Positions 1-7,208 are shown, numbered from the stretch's first letter. The stretch: 11,706 nt of DNA from 66-474 sp964489055 (GCA_964489055.1 CAZAXF010000079.1:1-11706), one strand, 5' to 3'. The notes: a model not told the origin generated them from the sequence alone. Numbers and translations are program-made.

Positions 1-360
1 CAGCCGGACAACGGCGTGATCCTCGCAAGCTACCTCGGCAGCCTGTTGATGGCCGGCGCATTCCTCGCGATCAGCGAATGCATGTCGGTGCTCAGCCGCA
101 GCCAGGTGATCGCGTTCATCCTGGCACTGGCGGTCTGCTTCCTGTTCCTCCTGGCCGGCGATCCGCTGGTACAGCGGCCGCTGACGGCGCTGGGCTCGAA
201 TCACCTGGCCGACGCGCTGGCGGACCTCAGCCTGATGACCCACTTCAAGGCCATCGCGCGCGGGGTGCTGAACTTCGGTGACGTGGCCTTTTTCGTGCTG
301 ACGATCGTGTTCTGGCTGGCGGCCAATGTCGTGATCCTCGACGCGAAGCGGGGCGGATGA
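1..360 (+). CDS. ABC-2 type transporter permease, C-terminal fragment (GldF-like)
   Basis: The reading frame is open from base 1 and its 5' end lies outside the window; 119 residues are visible. They hold about three hydrophobic membrane segments. A first pair begins with the stretch YLGSLLMAGAFLAIS, continues through SRSQVIAFILAL and ends at LFLLAG. A last helix follows the HFKAIARGVLNFGD segment and ends just before DAKRGG. This pattern (YLG..L...AFLAI, then S..HF....RG) is typical of the C-terminus of ABC-2 permeases in GldF/NosY-like exporters. The stop codon overlaps the start of the GldG-like gene by 4 bases, so the two are translationally coupled and probably form one inner-membrane complex. 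An ATP-binding subunit would be expected upstream. The substrate cannot be inferred. Confidence 0.8.
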   Translation, partial: QPDNGVILASYLGSLLMAGAFLAISECMSVLSRSQVIAFILALAVCFLFLLAGDPLVQRPLTALGSNHLADALADLSLMTHFKAIARGVLNFGDVAFFVLTIVFWLAANVVILDAKRGG

Positions 361-2174
361 TGCGCATCCGGTCCGGTTCGGGGCGTTTGTGGCTGGTCCT
401 GCCGCTGCTGGCGGCGGCCTACGTGTTGCTGGTGCTGGGCGCATCGCGCTGGCTGGGCAGCCAGCGCATCGACCTCACGCGCGATCACCTGTACACGCTC
501 TCGCCGGGCACCCGCGACATCATCGAGCACCTGCGCGATCCGTTGCAGCTCACGCTGTATTTCTCGGACGGCGCGAGCCACGGGTTGCCGCAACTTCGTG
601 CCTACCACCAGCGCGTGGTCAACATGCTCGACGAGGTCGTGCGCGAGTCGCACGGCCGCATCCGGTTGCGCCGGGTCGATCCGCTGCCGTATTCGGAAGC
701 CGAGGATCGTGCCAGCGCCGCCGGGTTGACCTCGGTCGCGGGGCAGGGCACCGGCGAGTCGCTCTTCTTCGGGCTGGCCGGCCGCAACCTCGACGATGGC
801 CGCACCGCCGCGATTCCGTTTTTCCTTCCGGCCAAGGAACCCTTCACCGAGTACGACATCGCGCGGTTCCTGCACGAGCTCAGCGTCCGGCACGAGCCGA
901 AGGTCGCCATCTACAGCGAGCTGCCGATCTGGGGCGGTACCGACGCCGACGGCAACGCGGTGCCGGCGTGGACCGTGTTGCAGCAGTTGCGGCAATTGTT
1001 CGACGTGCGCCGCCTGGATGCCGACTCACTGGCCCGGGTGGGTTCGGACACCGACGTGCTGGTGCTGATCCAGCCGACCGGCCTGCAGGATCCGGACATC
1101 CGGGCGGTGGACCGCTACGTGCAGCATGGCGGGCGCCTGCTGGTGTTCGTCGATCCGGATTCGGAAATGGATGGCGGCACGGCTTCGGGCTTGCCGGTGC
1201 TGTTCCGCGCATGGGGCGTGGACTTCCACGTGGGCCGGGTACTGCTGGACCGCTCGCGCGCGCTGACCGTGCAATCGCCGGTCACCGGGGCGCCGGTGCG
1301 GCATCCGGCCGTGATGGGCCTGACCGATGGTGAGCTGAACCGGCGCGACCCGGTGACGGCGGCGCTGAGCGTCATCGACGTTTCCTCCGCCGGCTATTTC
1401 GAATTGCTGCCCGATGCCACCACGCGCCTGGAACCGTTGCTGCAGAGCACCACCGACGCGATGTCGGTGCCCACCGACAAGGTGCGCAACGCGGTCGACC
1501 CGGCCAGCCTGTACTCGGGCTATCACCCCGACGGGCAGCACTATGCCATCGCAGTGCGGCTGCGCGGCAAGCTGCCGGGTGCCTACCCGGAAGATGCCCC
1601 GGCCAGGCCGCCGAAACGTTCGGCGCAGGTGATCCTGGTGGGTGATACCGACATGTTGTCCAACCGGATGTGGGTGCAGCCCAGTCCGTCCCTGGGGCAG
1701 ACGCTGATGAGTCCGTTCGCCAGCAACGGCGACTTCTTCGTGAACGCGGTCGATGACCTGGCCGGGCCGTCGGACCTGCTCGCGATCCGCGGCCGTGCGG
1801 TCGAGCAGCGGCGCTTCACGCGCGTGGACGACCTGCGCCGGCGCGCGGACGAAAAGTTCAAGGCCAAGCAGATCGAGCTGCAGCACAAGCTGGCGCAAAC
1901 CGAGCAGCGCATCAAGGAACTGCGGCATCCGTCGGGCGCGGGCGCGAACGATGTGGGACGCAACGCGGCGGTGCGGCAGTTCCTGGCGAAAAAGGTCGAG
2001 ATACGCAACCAGTTGCGCGCGGTGCAGCGCAGCCTCGACGCCGACATCCGGCGGCTGTCGATGTGGCTGAAGTTCATCGACATCCTGCTGGTGCCCCTGC
2101 TCGTGATCCTGGCCGGGCTGCTGTACGGTAGCCTGCGCGTGCGCCGGCGGCGCGCGGGAGGAGACTGGCAATGA
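357..2174 (+). CDS. GldG-like ABC transporter auxiliary protein
   Basis: This 605-residue protein has a membrane segment at about residues 11-31, a large extracytoplasmic region, and a C-terminal membrane helix at about 571-592 followed by the basic tail RVRRRR. The segment just after the first helix (RIDLTRDHLYTLSPGTRDI, about 37-55) is characteristic of the GldG/DUF4350-like family of ABC-exporter accessory proteins. Residues about 230-270 (DTDVLVLIQP ... GGRLLVFVDP) fit the glutamine-amidotransferase-like fold of that family. A VGDTDML motif lies at 428-434. The charged stretch 490-568 looks like a coiled coil just before the last helix. GldG is a gliding-motility component in Bacteroidetes, but in proteobacteria the pair with a GldF-like permease is an uncharacterised export system. 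The ATG at 357 overlaps the previous stop; the next codon (360) is also ATG and could be the real start. Confidence 0.85.
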   Translation: MMRIRSGSGRLWLVLPLLAAAYVLLVLGASRWLGSQRIDLTRDHLYTLSPGTRDIIEHLRDPLQLTLYFSDGASHGLPQLRAYHQRVVNMLDEVVRESHGRIRLRRVDPLPYSEAEDRASAAGLTSVAGQGTGESLFFGLAGRNLDDGRTAAIPFFLPAKEPFTEYDIARFLHELSVRHEPKVAIYSELPIWGGTDADGNAVPAWTVLQQLRQLFDVRRLDADSLARVGSDTDVLVLIQPTGLQDPDIRAVDRYVQHGGRLLVFVDPDSEMDGGTASGLPVLFRAWGVDFHVGRVLLDRSRALTVQSPVTGAPVRHPAVMGLTDGELNRRDPVTAALSVIDVSSAGYFELLPDATTRLEPLLQSTTDAMSVPTDKVRNAVDPASLYSGYHPDGQHYAIAVRLRGKLPGAYPEDAPARPPKRSAQVILVGDTDMLSNRMWVQPSPSLGQTLMSPFASNGDFFVNAVDDLAGPSDLLAIRGRAVEQRRFTRVDDLRRRADEKFKAKQIELQHKLAQTEQRIKELRHPSGAGANDVGRNAAVRQFLAKKVEIRNQLRAVQRSLDADIRRLSMWLKFIDILLVPLLVILAGLLYGSLRVRRRRAGGDWQ

Positions 2175-2569
2175 CTGACGCTGCACCTTCACCACCGCGC
2201 CGCATCGCCTGGCCGGGACTGGCTGCGGGCGTTGCCGGGGCCTTGGCGGTGCTGCTCGGCGCCCTCGGCGCGCATGCGCTCCACCGCATGCTTTCCCCGT
2301 CCATGCTGGAGGTGTGGCACACGGCGGTGACGTTCCAGTTCTGGCATGCGCTGGCGCTTGCGGTCACCGCGTTCGTGGCGCGGCGTTCACTGGCCGGACA
2401 CCTGGCCGCCGTCGTGTTCACGCTGGGGATCGTGCTGTTTTCGGGCAGCCTGTACGCAGTGGCGCTGGGTGCACCGCGCGCGGTCGGTTTCGTGACGCCG
2501 CTCGGCGGCATCGCGCTGGTTGCCGGGTGGATCGCGCTGGGCGTGGCGCTGTACCGGTGGCGCGATTGA
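2171..2569 (+). CDS. DUF423 family small membrane protein
   Basis: This is a 132-residue, very hydrophobic protein with four predicted membrane helices at about 14-35, 56-72, 78-100 and 107-127. Family hallmarks are visible: GALGAHAL (30-37), FQFWHALAL (55-63), the FSGSLY segment (90-95) and TPLGG (109-113), as in E. coli YgdD. The molecular function of DUF423 proteins is unknown. The ATG overlaps the stop of the GldG-like gene (ATGA) and has a strong purine-rich ribosome site (GGGAGGAGA) just upstream, so it is the last gene of this operon. Whether it works with the exporter or is only co-transcribed is not shown by the sequence. Confidence 0.88.
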   Translation: MTDAAPSPPRRIAWPGLAAGVAGALAVLLGALGAHALHRMLSPSMLEVWHTAVTFQFWHALALAVTAFVARRSLAGHLAAVVFTLGIVLFSGSLYAVALGAPRAVGFVTPLGGIALVAGWIALGVALYRWRD

Positions 2570-2599
2570 ACCTGCGTTTTTCCGGGCGGGTGGGGGTGC

Positions 2600-2623
2600 C
2601 GATGCGCAATTTTTTGCGCGTCG
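2600..2623 (+). terminator. 10-bp hairpin after the exporter operon
   Basis: A stem of CGA-T-GCGCAA closes on TTGCGC-G-TCG around a TTTT loop. It has nine Watson-Crick pairs plus one U-G wobble in RNA. It lies about 30 bases after the DUF423 stop and directly abuts the repeat array. No U tract follows, so it is a poor classical intrinsic terminator. It may instead be an mRNA 3'-end stabiliser or part of the repeat element. Confidence 0.35.
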
Positions 2624-3044
2624 AACCCATCCCCCTCCCGGCCTCCCCCTTGAAGGGGGAGGGGACAAGCGGTGCGCGCTGCTTGCTGCCCTTGAAGCGA
2701 ATGACCGGCAAGCGCTTCACGCCCCACTTCATGGGAAAGACCGGCAAGCTCTTCTCCCTCCCCTTCAAGGGGAGGGCCGGCAAGCNNNNNNNNNNNNNNN
2801 NNNNNNNNNNNNNNNNNNNNNNNNNNNNNNNNNNNNNNNNNNNNNNNNNNNNNNNNNNNNNNNNNNNNNNNNNNNNNNNNNNNNNCAAGCTCTTCTCCCT
2901 CCCCTTCAAGGGGAGGGCCGGCAAGCTCTTCTCCCTCCACTTCATGGGAAGGACCGGCAAGCACTTCTCCCTCCCCTTCAAGGGGAGGGCCGACAAGCTC
3001 TTCTCCCTCCCCTTCAAGGGGAGGGCCGGGGTGGGGATGGGTTC
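2623..3044. repeat. 36-bp tandem palindromic repeat array with inverted ends
   Basis: The core unit is 36 bp: a 21-base perfect palindrome (CCCTCCCCTT, C, AAGGGGAGGG) plus a 15-base linker (CCGGCAAGCTCTTCT). The linker word CAAGC recurs at 2709, 2745 and 2781, and after the gap at 2886, 2922, 2958 and 2994, always 36 apart. At least two unit types alternate. Type A has the perfect palindrome (2755, 2897, 2969, 3005). Type B has a degraded centre, CACTTCATGGGAA (near 2725 and 2938). A further degenerate copy lies near 2690. The two ends are inverted copies of one longer sequence: GAACCCATCCCC begins at 2623, and its reverse complement ends at 3044, each adjoining a palindrome. Similar CCCTCCCCTTGAAGGGGAGGG sequences are, from memory, common between genes in Xanthomonadales. 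Confidence 0.9.
2786..2885. other. Assembly gap of 100 N inside the repeat array
   Basis: Exactly 100 N interrupt the tandem array, with the sequence CCGGCAAGC before the gap and CAAGCTCTTCTCCC after it. One hundred is the usual placeholder for a gap of unknown size. The repeat phase across the gap is 105 bases, which is not a multiple of 36. The true number of missing units is therefore unknown, and the array was probably collapsed or unresolved by short reads. Confidence 0.95.
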
Positions 3045-3071
3045 CATCACCAACGCAGGACACCAATCCGC

Positions 3072-3764
3072 GTGAAACCGCAATCCATCCCCCGCGGCTT
3101 CGACTTCGTCCGCGCCCGTCGGCACCTCGCGCGGAAGGACAAGGGGCTTGCGGCATGGATGCGCCGCATCGGCCCGCTGGAGCACGATTTTTCCGCGCGC
3201 TTCGATCCCGTCGATGCCCTGGCACGCTCGATCCTGCACCAGCAGTTGTCGGGCAAGGTGGTGCGCGTGATCGAGGCGCGTGTGGAGGCCCTGATGCCGC
3301 GCGGACGCAGGATCACCGCGCGCGGGATTGACGCCGTCGATGATGCCGCCCTGCGTGCCGCCGGCGTTTCGGGCAACAAGCTGCGCGCGCTGCGCGACCT
3401 TGCCGCCAAGTCGCATGCCGGCATCGTTCCCACGCCCGCGCGGCTCGATCGCATGTCCGACGAGGACCTGATCGATCACCTGGTGCAGGTACGCGGCATC
3501 GGCCGCTGGACGGTGGAAATGCTCTTGATGTTCCGCCTGGGCCGCCCCGACATCCTTCCGGTGGACGACCTTGGCGTGCGCAAGGGTGCGCAGATCGTGC
3601 ACGGGTTCACCGAACTGCCCAAGCCGCGCGCGCTGCGCGAATTCGGCGAGCGCTGGGCACCCTACCGCACGCTGGCCGGCTTTTACCTGTGGAAAGTCGC
3701 GGAGGCCGACGCCGCATCGGCACCAAGCGCGAAGCCGGCCGGGCGCGCACGCAAGGCGCGCTGA
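3072..3764 (+). CDS. DNA-3-methyladenine glycosylase (HhH-GPD family)
   Basis: This encodes a base-excision repair enzyme expected to remove alkylated purines such as 3-methyladenine. From the GTG at 3072 it is 230 residues long. The helix-hairpin-helix is LVQVRGIGRWTVEMLLMF (about 137-154). The GPD segment LPVDDLGVRKG (162-172) holds the probable catalytic aspartate, D166. SILHQQLSGK (53-62) matches the family helix that begins the catalytic domain. The length fits the compact yeast-MAG-like type rather than E. coli AlkA, which has an extra N-terminal domain. The reading frame stays open far upstream, but only because it runs through the 36-bp repeats. The GTG with GCAGGA about 11 bases upstream is the sensible start. 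The C-terminus is a basic Ala/Lys/Arg-rich tail. Its promoter must lie in or near the repeat array. Confidence 0.85.
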   Translation: MKPQSIPRGFDFVRARRHLARKDKGLAAWMRRIGPLEHDFSARFDPVDALARSILHQQLSGKVVRVIEARVEALMPRGRRITARGIDAVDDAALRAAGVSGNKLRALRDLAAKSHAGIVPTPARLDRMSDEDLIDHLVQVRGIGRWTVEMLLMFRLGRPDILPVDDLGVRKGAQIVHGFTELPKPRALREFGERWAPYRTLAGFYLWKVAEADAASAPSAKPAGRARKAR

Positions 3765-3939
3765 TCGAAGGCTCAACGCATGCCGACATCGGACGAAGCA
3801 GAAGCCTTCAGCTTGCATTGTTCACGAGGTGCGTGGCGCGCCCGTTCGAGGGTATGTCCCGGGCGGACTTCACGCTGTCGGCGCACTCGACATCGTGCAA
3901 TGGCATCTTGTGCGTTCCTGGATGCAGGCAGCCATGCGT

Positions 3940-3993
3940 GGCGGGCAGTGCCCGCGCTACGCGCCCGAGCCTGCAGGGCGGGCACTGCCCGCC
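3940..3993. repeat. Head-to-head pair of GTAG-type REP-like palindromes
   Basis: The left palindrome (3940-3955; GCGGGCA-G-TGCCCGC) has the head CTAC at 3957-3960, that is GTAG when read on the minus strand. The right palindrome (3977-3993; GGCGGGCA-C-TGCCCGCC) has the head GCAG at 3973-3976 on the plus strand. The two heads face each other across 12 bases. A matching palindrome occurs at 7188-7204. A conserved GTAG head followed by a GC-rich stem is the layout of REP elements in Stenotrophomonas and relatives. The stop codon of the MutS-like gene lies in the left head, and its last ten or so codons run through the right element. Confidence 0.75.
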
Positions 3994-5627
3994 GGGTTGT
4001 CGGCGATGGCCGTTGCGGAGTCGGCGCCGGCGTAACGCATCGCGTTGTCCGTGATGGTCTCGGGAAACGCCATGCGCTGGAGCAGCCGAATGGCGTTGCG
4101 CTCCGTCGCCGGGCCTTGTCGCAGGGTGTAGTCGAAATAGTCCTCGACATCCGGATCTTCCTGGAAGTGGCACAGGCGATAGGCCGACCCGAGCAGCGCC
4201 TGCAGCTCGACGTCGTGGGTGGTCGCCAGCACGATCGCGTTGTCGCCAAGGGCTTCCAGGATGGCGCGCGCGATCGCGATGCGTTCGACGGTGTTGGTGC
4301 CACTGAACGGTTCATCGAGCGCGATGATTCGGATGCCGCCGGGCGCGGCGTTGCGGATGAAGCCGTCGATGGCTTCGATCTCGGCGAAAAAGTGGCTCTT
4401 GCCCGAAGCGACCGAGTGCGCGCCATGGATCGAGGCCAGCACGCTGGCATGTGGCAACGTGGCGCTGTGCGCGAGGCAGAATCCCACCGTCTGGCCGAGG
4501 ATCGCGTTGCACGCGAGCATCTTGATGAAGGTGGTCTTGCCGGCCATGTTCGATCCGGTGACGAGGATGGATTGGTCCCGCAGGTGGATCGAGTTGCACA
4601 CGCCGTCGGGAAGCAGCGGATGGCACCCGTCCGTGATTTCCATCGTGCGCTGGTGGGTGAACGTTGGCGAACAGTGTTGCCGGTACATCTGCAGGAACGA
4701 GGCGACGGCGATCGCGGCATCGATTTCGCCAACCAGTTCAAAGGTTTCGTGAAGCTTCCCGCGCGCGGCGAAGAATTTTTCCACCGCGCCGGCGTGGATT
4801 GCCAGCTCGGTCAGGAACGCGAAGTTCAACAACGGAAAGATCGCGGAGATCGGCGGCGGCAAGGTGGTCTTGAGGAATGCATGGCCGAAGAACAAGCGCA
4901 GTTCGCGACGGAACACACGGCGATTGCCGCGCTCGTCATGAAGCCGCGCCAACTGGGGCACACCGGGGTGGCGCGTGCGCATGGCGACCAATTTGTCGGC
5001 GGTGCCGAGCAACGTCGCGCAATGCCCCATGGCCTCGGCTTCGCGGCCCTGACGCCACGCGCCGCGGTAGATCACGAACACGTTGACCGCCAGCACGGCG
5101 ATCCAGAACCAACCGCTCAGCCCGAATCCGACCAGCACCGGCATTACGATAGACAACAGGGACCAGCTCCAGATCAGCGCCCGGCGCGGCCGCTTTTCCG
5201 TGCGTTCCGCGAACAGGATGTCCGCCAGCTCGGCGCAGCTCGTGCCCTCGAGTCTCGACAACGGCAATTGCAGTGCCTGGCGAAGGCGCGCGTTGGCCGC
5301 GAGCTGCGCATACAACGCGTAGCGTTCCCCCAGCTTCGCGGGCTCATCGATGCGCTTGCGCAACTGCGCGTACAGGATCTGGCTGCCGATGGACGTCACC
5401 GCGCAATCCATGCGCGCGAAGATGTCCGGAAATTCGAGATCACCCCAGGTCTTGTCGTTCAGCCATGCACCCGGATCCTGACCGCGGACGAGATCGAAAT
5501 ACCGGCTGGCGAGAAAGCCATCCCGGTCGCCCGGCCGGCCCCAGCGCGTGCGTAGCTGCGCCAGCAGCTTGCGGCGGGGAAATACATTGTCAAGCAATGC
5601 GCGCGAAAGCGATGCAGCGGCTGTCAT
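3957..5627 (-). CDS. MutS-family ATPase with membrane segments
   Basis: The ATG at 5627 gives 556 residues, with AGGGA 8 bases upstream. The frame is open further 5' but only as antisense of the symporter. The C-terminal half is a MutS domain V ATPase. It has ITDGCHPLL (331-339), Walker A GSNMAGKTT (358-366), Walker B IIALDEP (434-440) with the FSGTN that follows, and the TTHD switch (469-472). Upstream, MDCAVTSIGSQILYAQLRKR (73-92) matches the start of the MutS core/lever domain. The mismatch-binding domains I and II are absent. Two hydrophobic stretches (about 150-170 and 172-188) interrupt the lever region, and a third weaker one lies at about 257-278. The protein is therefore likely membrane-anchored and not a classical mismatch repair MutS. 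Relatives are usually annotated only as 'MutS-related protein'; their role is unknown. It is divergent from the symporter gene. Confidence 0.85.
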   Translation of the reverse strand: MTAAASLSRALLDNVFPRRKLLAQLRTRWGRPGDRDGFLASRYFDLVRGQDPGAWLNDKTWGDLEFPDIFARMDCAVTSIGSQILYAQLRKRIDEPAKLGERYALYAQLAANARLRQALQLPLSRLEGTSCAELADILFAERTEKRPRRALIWSWSLLSIVMPVLVGFGLSGWFWIAVLAVNVFVIYRGAWRQGREAEAMGHCATLLGTADKLVAMRTRHPGVPQLARLHDERGNRRVFRRELRLFFGHAFLKTTLPPPISAIFPLLNFAFLTELAIHAGAVEKFFAARGKLHETFELVGEIDAAIAVASFLQMYRQHCSPTFTHQRTMEITDGCHPLLPDGVCNSIHLRDQSILVTGSNMAGKTTFIKMLACNAILGQTVGFCLAHSATLPHASVLASIHGAHSVASGKSHFFAEIEAIDGFIRNAAPGGIRIIALDEPFSGTNTVERIAIARAILEALGDNAIVLATTHDVELQALLGSAYRLCHFQEDPDVEDYFDYTLRQGPATERNAIRLLQRMAFPETITDNAMRYAGADSATAIADNPAGSARPAGSGA

Positions 5628-5765
5628 CCGGAATCCCTGGCTGTTTCTGCGCGCGATCGCTTGGCGCAGTTGAGCGTTTCTATCTATGGGCGGTTCGTGC
5701 CGATGCCAACCATGTACCCGCCTGGTCCCGAGGCACAGCCAGGGTTTTCCGTTCGTGCTGAGCGT

Positions 5766-5807
5766 AGCTTGCGCAAGCTGGTGGAGTCGAAGCGCTTGGC
5801 CGGCCAA
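5766..5807. promoter_or_regulatory. Two perfect palindromes upstream of the symporter gene
   Basis: AGCTTGCGCAAGCT (5766-5779) and TTGGCCGGCCAA (5796-5807) are perfect palindromes of 14 and 12 bases, with centres 29 bases apart. They lie in the 228-base divergent intergenic region 5628-5855, which otherwise holds only a -10-like CTAGACT near 5822-5828 and the symporter ribosome site. Either could be an operator. The first lies inside a stretch (about 5748-5794) that resembles a dispersed CCGTTCGTGCTGAGC-type intergenic repeat, so it may be repeat debris instead. Confidence 0.4.
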
Positions 5808-5855
5808 CCCTTCGAGTTCGGCTAGACTGCACGCTTCGACCACCGGGGAGGCTTC

Positions 5856-7154
5856 ATGCCCGCGCCGCGCCTGCGCCTGGCACTGCACTGGCAGATCCTG
5901 ATCGCGATCGTGCTCGCCGCGCTGGCGGGCTGGGCGGCGGGCGAGCATGGTTCGCTGTTCGGGCTGCGCTGGCTGGCGGTGTTCGACTTCTTCGGCACGC
6001 TGTTTCTCAACGCGCTGAAGATGATCATCCTGCCGCTGATCGCGGCCTCGATCGTTTCCAGCATCGCGCGCATGGGCGAGGGGCTCGGAAGGCTCGGCGG
6101 GCGCACGCTCGGGTTCTACCTGATGAGCAGTTCGCTGGCGGTGCTGGTGGGGCTGGGATGGGTGAACCTGGTGGCGCCGGGCATCGCCGGCGGTGCGCCG
6201 GTGGGCCACGCGCTGGCGCTGGAAGCCGGGCGCGCCGGCGTGGCCGAGCATCTTCAGCACAGCGGGTCATTGGCGCAGTTGGCGGACATCTTCGTGCGCA
6301 TGATCCCCACCAACATCATCAATGCTGCGTCGGACAACGGCAGCATCCTTGCGGTGATCTTCTTCAGCGTGCTGTTCGGCTATGCGCTGAGCCGCCTCGA
6401 GAGCAAGGCCGCCGGAACGGTGCAACGCTTCTGGGAAGGCGTGTACGAGGTGATGATCATGATCACCGACTGGATCATGCGCCTGGCGCCGATCGGGGTG
6501 TTCGCGCTGGTGGCCGCGGTGGTTGCCAGGACCGGTTTCGGCGCGGTGCGGCCGCTGGTGATCTTCGCCGGGACGGTGCTGGCGGCGCTGGCGACGCACC
6601 TGTTCGTGATCCTGCCGCTGATGGCGCGGGTGTTCGGCGGCGCGCGCCGGCCGTGGCGATTGCTGCGCCCGATGGCGCCGGCGCTGCTGACGGCGTTTTC
6701 CACCGCATCCTCGGCAGCGACGTTGCCATTCACGCTGGAGGGCGTGGAAAATGCCGGCGTGTCGCGGCGCACCGCAAGCTTCGTGCTGCCGCTGGGTGCG
6801 ACGATCAACATGGACGGCACCGCGTTGTATGAATGCGTGGCGGTGATCTTCCTGGCCCAGGCCTACGGCGTGCACCTGGGCTTCGCGACCCAGCTCCTGA
6901 TCGTGGTGACCGCGGTGGTGACGTCGATCGGCGTGGCCGGCATTCCCTCGGCTTCGCTGGTGGCGATCGTGGTCATCATGAACGTGGTCGGACTGCCGGC
7001 CGAGGCCATCGCCGTGTTGTTCGTGTTCGACCGCATCCTGGACATGTCGCGCACCGCGGTGAACATCTACGGCGATGCGACTTGCGCGGTGATCGTCGCG
7101 CATCGCGGCGGCGAGACCGGATTGCTTCAATCAGGCGATGGCCAGGCCGCGTAG
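5856..7154 (+). CDS. Dicarboxylate/amino acid:cation symporter (DAACS family, glutamate/aspartate type)
   Basis: This 432-residue inner-membrane secondary transporter has the hallmarks of the GltP/DctA/Glt-Ph family. HP1 is the serine-rich STASSAATLP (282-291). The NMDGT ion-coordinating motif is at 318-322, and the HP2 tip AGIPSAS at 361-367. TM8 holds DRILDMSRTAVNIYGDA (392-408). TM8 contains D396, R399, T400, N403 and D407, matching D394, R397, T398, N401 and D405 of Glt-Ph. This favours acidic amino acids such as aspartate or glutamate over C4-dicarboxylates, because DctA differs at the arginine region. A strong ribosome site, GGGGAGG (5845-5851), precedes the ATG. The gene stands alone. 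Its TAG stop is part of the GTAG head of the REP-like element that follows. Confidence 0.92.
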   Translation: MPAPRLRLALHWQILIAIVLAALAGWAAGEHGSLFGLRWLAVFDFFGTLFLNALKMIILPLIAASIVSSIARMGEGLGRLGGRTLGFYLMSSSLAVLVGLGWVNLVAPGIAGGAPVGHALALEAGRAGVAEHLQHSGSLAQLADIFVRMIPTNIINAASDNGSILAVIFFSVLFGYALSRLESKAAGTVQRFWEGVYEVMIMITDWIMRLAPIGVFALVAAVVARTGFGAVRPLVIFAGTVLAALATHLFVILPLMARVFGGARRPWRLLRPMAPALLTAFSTASSAATLPFTLEGVENAGVSRRTASFVLPLGATINMDGTALYECVAVIFLAQAYGVHLGFATQLLIVVTAVVTSIGVAGIPSASLVAIVVIMNVVGLPAEAIAVLFVFDRILDMSRTAVNIYGDATCAVIVAHRGGETGLLQSGDGQAA

Positions 7155-7208
7155 GGCGGACATCGTCCGCCGGTCCGGGGCATGCACGGCGGGCAGTGCC
7201 CGCCCTGC
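7151..7208. repeat. Tail-to-tail pair of GTAG-type REP-like palindromes
   Basis: The first element has the head GTAG (7151-7154) and the stem GGCGGAC-ATC-GTCCGCC (7155-7171). The second is inverted, with the stem GGCGGGCA-G-TGCCCGCC (7188-7204) followed by CTGC, the reverse complement of a GCAG head. The second stem matches those at 3940-3993. A weaker related hairpin with GGCGAAC and GTCCGCC lies near 7250-7266. The TAG stop of the symporter is the last three bases of the GTAG head. The intergenic stretch 7155-7409 holds these palindromes and the hairpin near 7365, and no convincing gene. Confidence 0.75.

Noticed and set aside
1026..2195. 389-codon minus-strand open frame over the GldG-like gene
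   Set aside because: It is rich in His, Gln and Arg with no domain, and the plus-strand frame is a clear family member in an overlapping operon.
2709..3030. CRISPR array (36-bp periodic repeat with a palindromic core)
   Set aside because: The supposed spacers (15 bases) are as conserved as the repeats, no cas genes are present, and the block is a plain tandem array of near-identical units.
2418..3818. Long minus-strand reading frame with 12-residue repeats, opposite the glycosylase
   Set aside because: It is open only because of the 36-bp repeat and high GC. It covers the antisense of a recognisable glycosylase and has no domain of its own.
3780..5555. 591-codon plus-strand open frame
   Set aside because: It lies wholly antisense to the MutS-like gene with Walker motifs. 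Its translation is Arg/Ala/Gly/Gln-rich with no recognisable domain, typical of a high-GC shadow frame.
5628..6260. N-terminal extension of the MutS-like protein by about 211 residues
   Set aside because: The extension is antisense to the symporter coding region. The ATG at 5627 has a ribosome site and begins a sensible domain.
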